A stretch of DNA of 7,142 bases, taken from NCBI GenBank assembly GCA_025924775.1, contig JAICHS010000113.1, forward strand, positions 1 through 7,142, in the 5' to 3' direction. The position numbers and the translations under genes are program-made. Positions 5,265 through 7,142 of this stretch are shown piece after piece. A model generated the notes under the pieces. That model ran no database searches. It had not been told where the DNA came from and saw nothing but the letters and a program-made list of their open reading frames with translations. The first letter of the stretch is position 1; each line of letters begins with the position of its first letter. This DNA is from Rhodanobacteraceae bacterium (GTDB lineage Bacteria; Pseudomonadota; Gammaproteobacteria; Xanthomonadales; Rhodanobacteraceae).

Positions 5265-6296
5265 ATGCCGAACATGATGAGGGCGCTGGTCAAGCGCGAC
5301 GCTGCCAAGGGCATCTGGATGGAAGAAGTGCCCGTGCCCGAGTTCGGCCACAACGACGTCTTGATCGAGGTCGCCAAGACGGCCATCTGCGGCACCGACC
5401 TGCACATCTACAACTGGGATGCGTGGGCCCAGCGCGTGATCAAACCCGGGCTCGTGATCGGCCACGAATTCGTGGGCAAGATCGTCGCGGTGGGCAGCGA
5501 AGTGCGCGGCTACCGGGTGGGCCAGCGCGTGTCGGCCGAGGGCCACATCACCTGCGGCATGTGCCGCAACTGCCGCGCGGGCCGGCCGGAACTGTGCCCG
5601 CACACCGTCGGGATTGGCGTCAACCGCAACGGCGCGTTCGCGCAGTACATCGCGATGCCGGCAAAAAACCTGTGGCCGATTCCGGACCAGATTCCGTCCT
5701 CGCTGGCGGCCTTCATGGATCCGTTCGGCAACGCGACCCACTGCGCGCTGGAATTCGACCTGGTCGGCGAGGATGTGCTGATCACCGGTGCCGGCCCGAT
5801 CGGCGTGATGGCGACGGGCATCGCGCGCCACGTCGGGGCACGCAACGTGGTGGTCACCGACGTCAATGACTATCGCCTCAACCTTGCTGCCGAGATGGGC
5901 GCCACGCGTGTGGTGAACGTGTCCAAACAACCGCTGCGCGACGTGCTGGGTGACCTCGGCATGGAGGGCTTCGACGTGGGCCTGGAGATGAGCGGCAACA
6001 TCCACGCCTTCAACGACATGCTCGACTGCATGTACCACGGTGGCAAGGTCGCATTGCTGGGCCTGCTGCCCAACGGCGGCGGCGTCGACTGGGACAAGGT
6101 GATCTTCAAGGGTCTCATCTTGCACGGCATCTACGGCCGGCGCATGTTCGAGACCTGGTACAAGATGACCCAGATGCTGCTGACCGGCTTTCCGTTGCAG
6201 AAAGTGTTGACCCACCAAGTTGCCGTCGACGACTTCCAGCAGGCGTTCGACCTGATGGCCGCGGGCCAGTGCGGCAAGGTGGTCGTCAGCTGGTGA
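5265..6296 (+). CDS. tdh: L-threonine 3-dehydrogenase
   Basis: This 343-residue zinc-dependent medium-chain dehydrogenase oxidises L-threonine with NAD+ to 2-amino-3-oxobutyrate, which KBL lyase converts to glycine and acetyl-CoA. Catalytic zinc ligands are C42, H67 and E68 in CGTDLHIYNW and GHEFVG. The structural zinc is held by C97, C100, C103 and C111 in CGMCRNCRAGRPELC. H94 in EGHITC corresponds to the E. coli substrate-specificity histidine (H90). The Rossmann motif GAGPIG is at 175-180, with D199 in VVVTDVND binding NAD ribose. GIYGRRMFETWYKM (288-301) is diagnostic for TDH over sorbitol or alcohol dehydrogenases. The start is set by AAGG 8 bases upstream and by N-terminal length; ATGs at 5274 and 5277 are less well spaced. 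kbl, its usual operon partner in E. coli, is not adjacent. Confidence 0.96.
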   Translation: MPNMMRALVKRDAAKGIWMEEVPVPEFGHNDVLIEVAKTAICGTDLHIYNWDAWAQRVIKPGLVIGHEFVGKIVAVGSEVRGYRVGQRVSAEGHITCGMCRNCRAGRPELCPHTVGIGVNRNGAFAQYIAMPAKNLWPIPDQIPSSLAAFMDPFGNATHCALEFDLVGEDVLITGAGPIGVMATGIARHVGARNVVVTDVNDYRLNLAAEMGATRVVNVSKQPLRDVLGDLGMEGFDVGLEMSGNIHAFNDMLDCMYHGGKVALLGLLPNGGGVDWDKVIFKGLILHGIYGRRMFETWYKMTQMLLTGFPLQKVLTHQVAVDDFQQAFDLMAAGQCGKVVVSW

Positions 6297-6359
6297 CGGC
6301 GAGCACACTGGCAGCGTAACCCCGGTCGGTCGTCACGCGGCGACGTTGGAGCGCTTTGG

Positions 6360-7142
6360 ATGGCGAACATTTTCGACAACCCGCTGCTGCCCGCCGCACG
6401 CGACCGCGCCTTGGCCATCTACCGCTCGCGGCGCGTCCGCAAGTGGGCGCTGGGCATCGCCATCGTGCTGGTGGTGTACGGGCTGCTCGGATTTTTCGCC
6501 GCACCACCCATCATCCGCGCGCAGATCCAGCAGCACGCCAGCGCGGCGCTGGGCCGCCAGGTCACCGTCGGCCACGTGCGCCTCGATCCCTACACACTGC
6601 GCCTGCAGCTCGACCGGCTGCAGGTTGCCGGACCCACGGGCAAGCCGACGTTCGTCGCCATCGACCAGGCCGTCGTCAACGCTTCCTGGACCTCGCTGTT
6701 CCGGCTGGCGCCGGTGCTGGACGCGCTGGAGCTGCAGCGCCCGCAAATCCGCATCGCGCGCACCGCGCCGGCGCAATTCGACTTCGGCGACATCCTGAAG
6801 CGGATCGAGGCGCAACCTTCGAGCTCGAAATCGCCGTTCCGCTACGCCGTATCCAACATCACGGTGCGCGACGGCACGGTCACGTTCGCGGACGCGGTGA
6901 CGCACTCGACCCACCAGCTCGACCACATCGAAATCGGCATTCCGTTCCTCGCCAACCTGCCGCGCGACACCGATGTGTACGTCAAGCCGCTGCTGGCCAT
7001 GGACGTCGATGGCAGCCCGATCCGCATCGCCGGCCAGACGCGCCCGTTTGCGCACGACCGTGCGTCCGCGATCGACTTCCACTTCCAGAAGCTCGACCTG
7101 CCGCGTTACCTCGCGTATGCGCCGGCAGCGTTGCCCTTCAAC
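6360..7142 (+). CDS. DUF748 / AsmA-like envelope protein, 5' part
   Basis: The first 261 codons of a gene that runs off the window; the complete family members are often near or above 1000 residues. A short basic cytoplasmic segment (1-28, with RSRRVRK at 22-28) precedes one membrane helix (about 29-48), after which the protein continues into the periplasm. The segment ALGRQVTVGHVRLDPYTLRLQLDRLQV (63-89) and the following SLFRLAPVLDALELQRPQIRI (112-132) are the recognisable start of DUF748, a member of the AsmA/TamB-like superfamily thought to form long beta-groove structures at the envelope, some acting in lipid transport. The substrate is unknown. GGAG lies 8 bases before the ATG. It is 63 bp after tdh on the same strand, without a clear terminator or promoter between, so read-through from tdh is possible though no functional link is evident. 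Confidence 0.85.
   Translation, partial: MANIFDNPLLPAARDRALAIYRSRRVRKWALGIAIVLVVYGLLGFFAAPPIIRAQIQQHASAALGRQVTVGHVRLDPYTLRLQLDRLQVAGPTGKPTFVAIDQAVVNASWTSLFRLAPVLDALELQRPQIRIARTAPAQFDFGDILKRIEAQPSSSKSPFRYAVSNITVRDGTVTFADAVTHSTHQLDHIEIGIPFLANLPRDTDVYVKPLLAMDVDGSPIRIAGQTRPFAHDRASAIDFHFQKLDLPRYLAYAPAALPFN

Overview
The window is GC-rich bacterial chromosome of gammaproteobacterial type. The closest fit is the Xanthomonadales (Xanthomonadaceae/Rhodanobacteraceae). This rests on the gene order miaA-hfq-hflX-hflK-hflC, on a threonine dehydrogenase that resembles xanthomonad sequences as I remember them, on strong GC bias at third codon positions, and on long spurious antisense reading frames. The taxon is inferred; no rRNA or marker search was possible.

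Layout. Positions 1-289 hold no gene. They carry a diverged direct repeat of about 77 bp (1-76 and 196-274) flanking a perfect 10-bp hairpin. Positions 290-5190, all on the minus strand, hold the conserved miaA (5190-4225), hfq (4140-3880), hflX (3874-2516), hflK (2320-1178) and hflC (1177-290) cluster. hfq and hflX lie 5 nt apart and hflK/hflC abut, whereas hflX and hflK are separated by 195 bp rich in inverted repeats with a probable hflK promoter. Positions 5191-5264 form a divergent promoter region. On the plus strand follow tdh (5265-6296) and the first 261 codons of a DUF748/AsmA-like membrane-anchored protein (6360 to the window edge).

Function. The minus-strand cluster is a translation, RNA and quality-control group: MiaA modifies tRNA A37, Hfq is the sRNA chaperone, HflX is a ribosome-splitting GTPase, and HflK/HflC are the membrane SPFH proteins that bind the FtsH protease. 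Tdh starts threonine catabolism. The DUF748 protein is probably an envelope protein of the AsmA-like superfamily.

I see no undescribed multi-gene system. The points that deserve a second look are: hflX appears to start at CTG; miaA looks leaderless; the hflX-hflK gap contains two mutually exclusive stems plus a dyad abutting a -10 box; HflC has an unusually alanine-rich helix; and the left edge carries a duplicated intergenic element.
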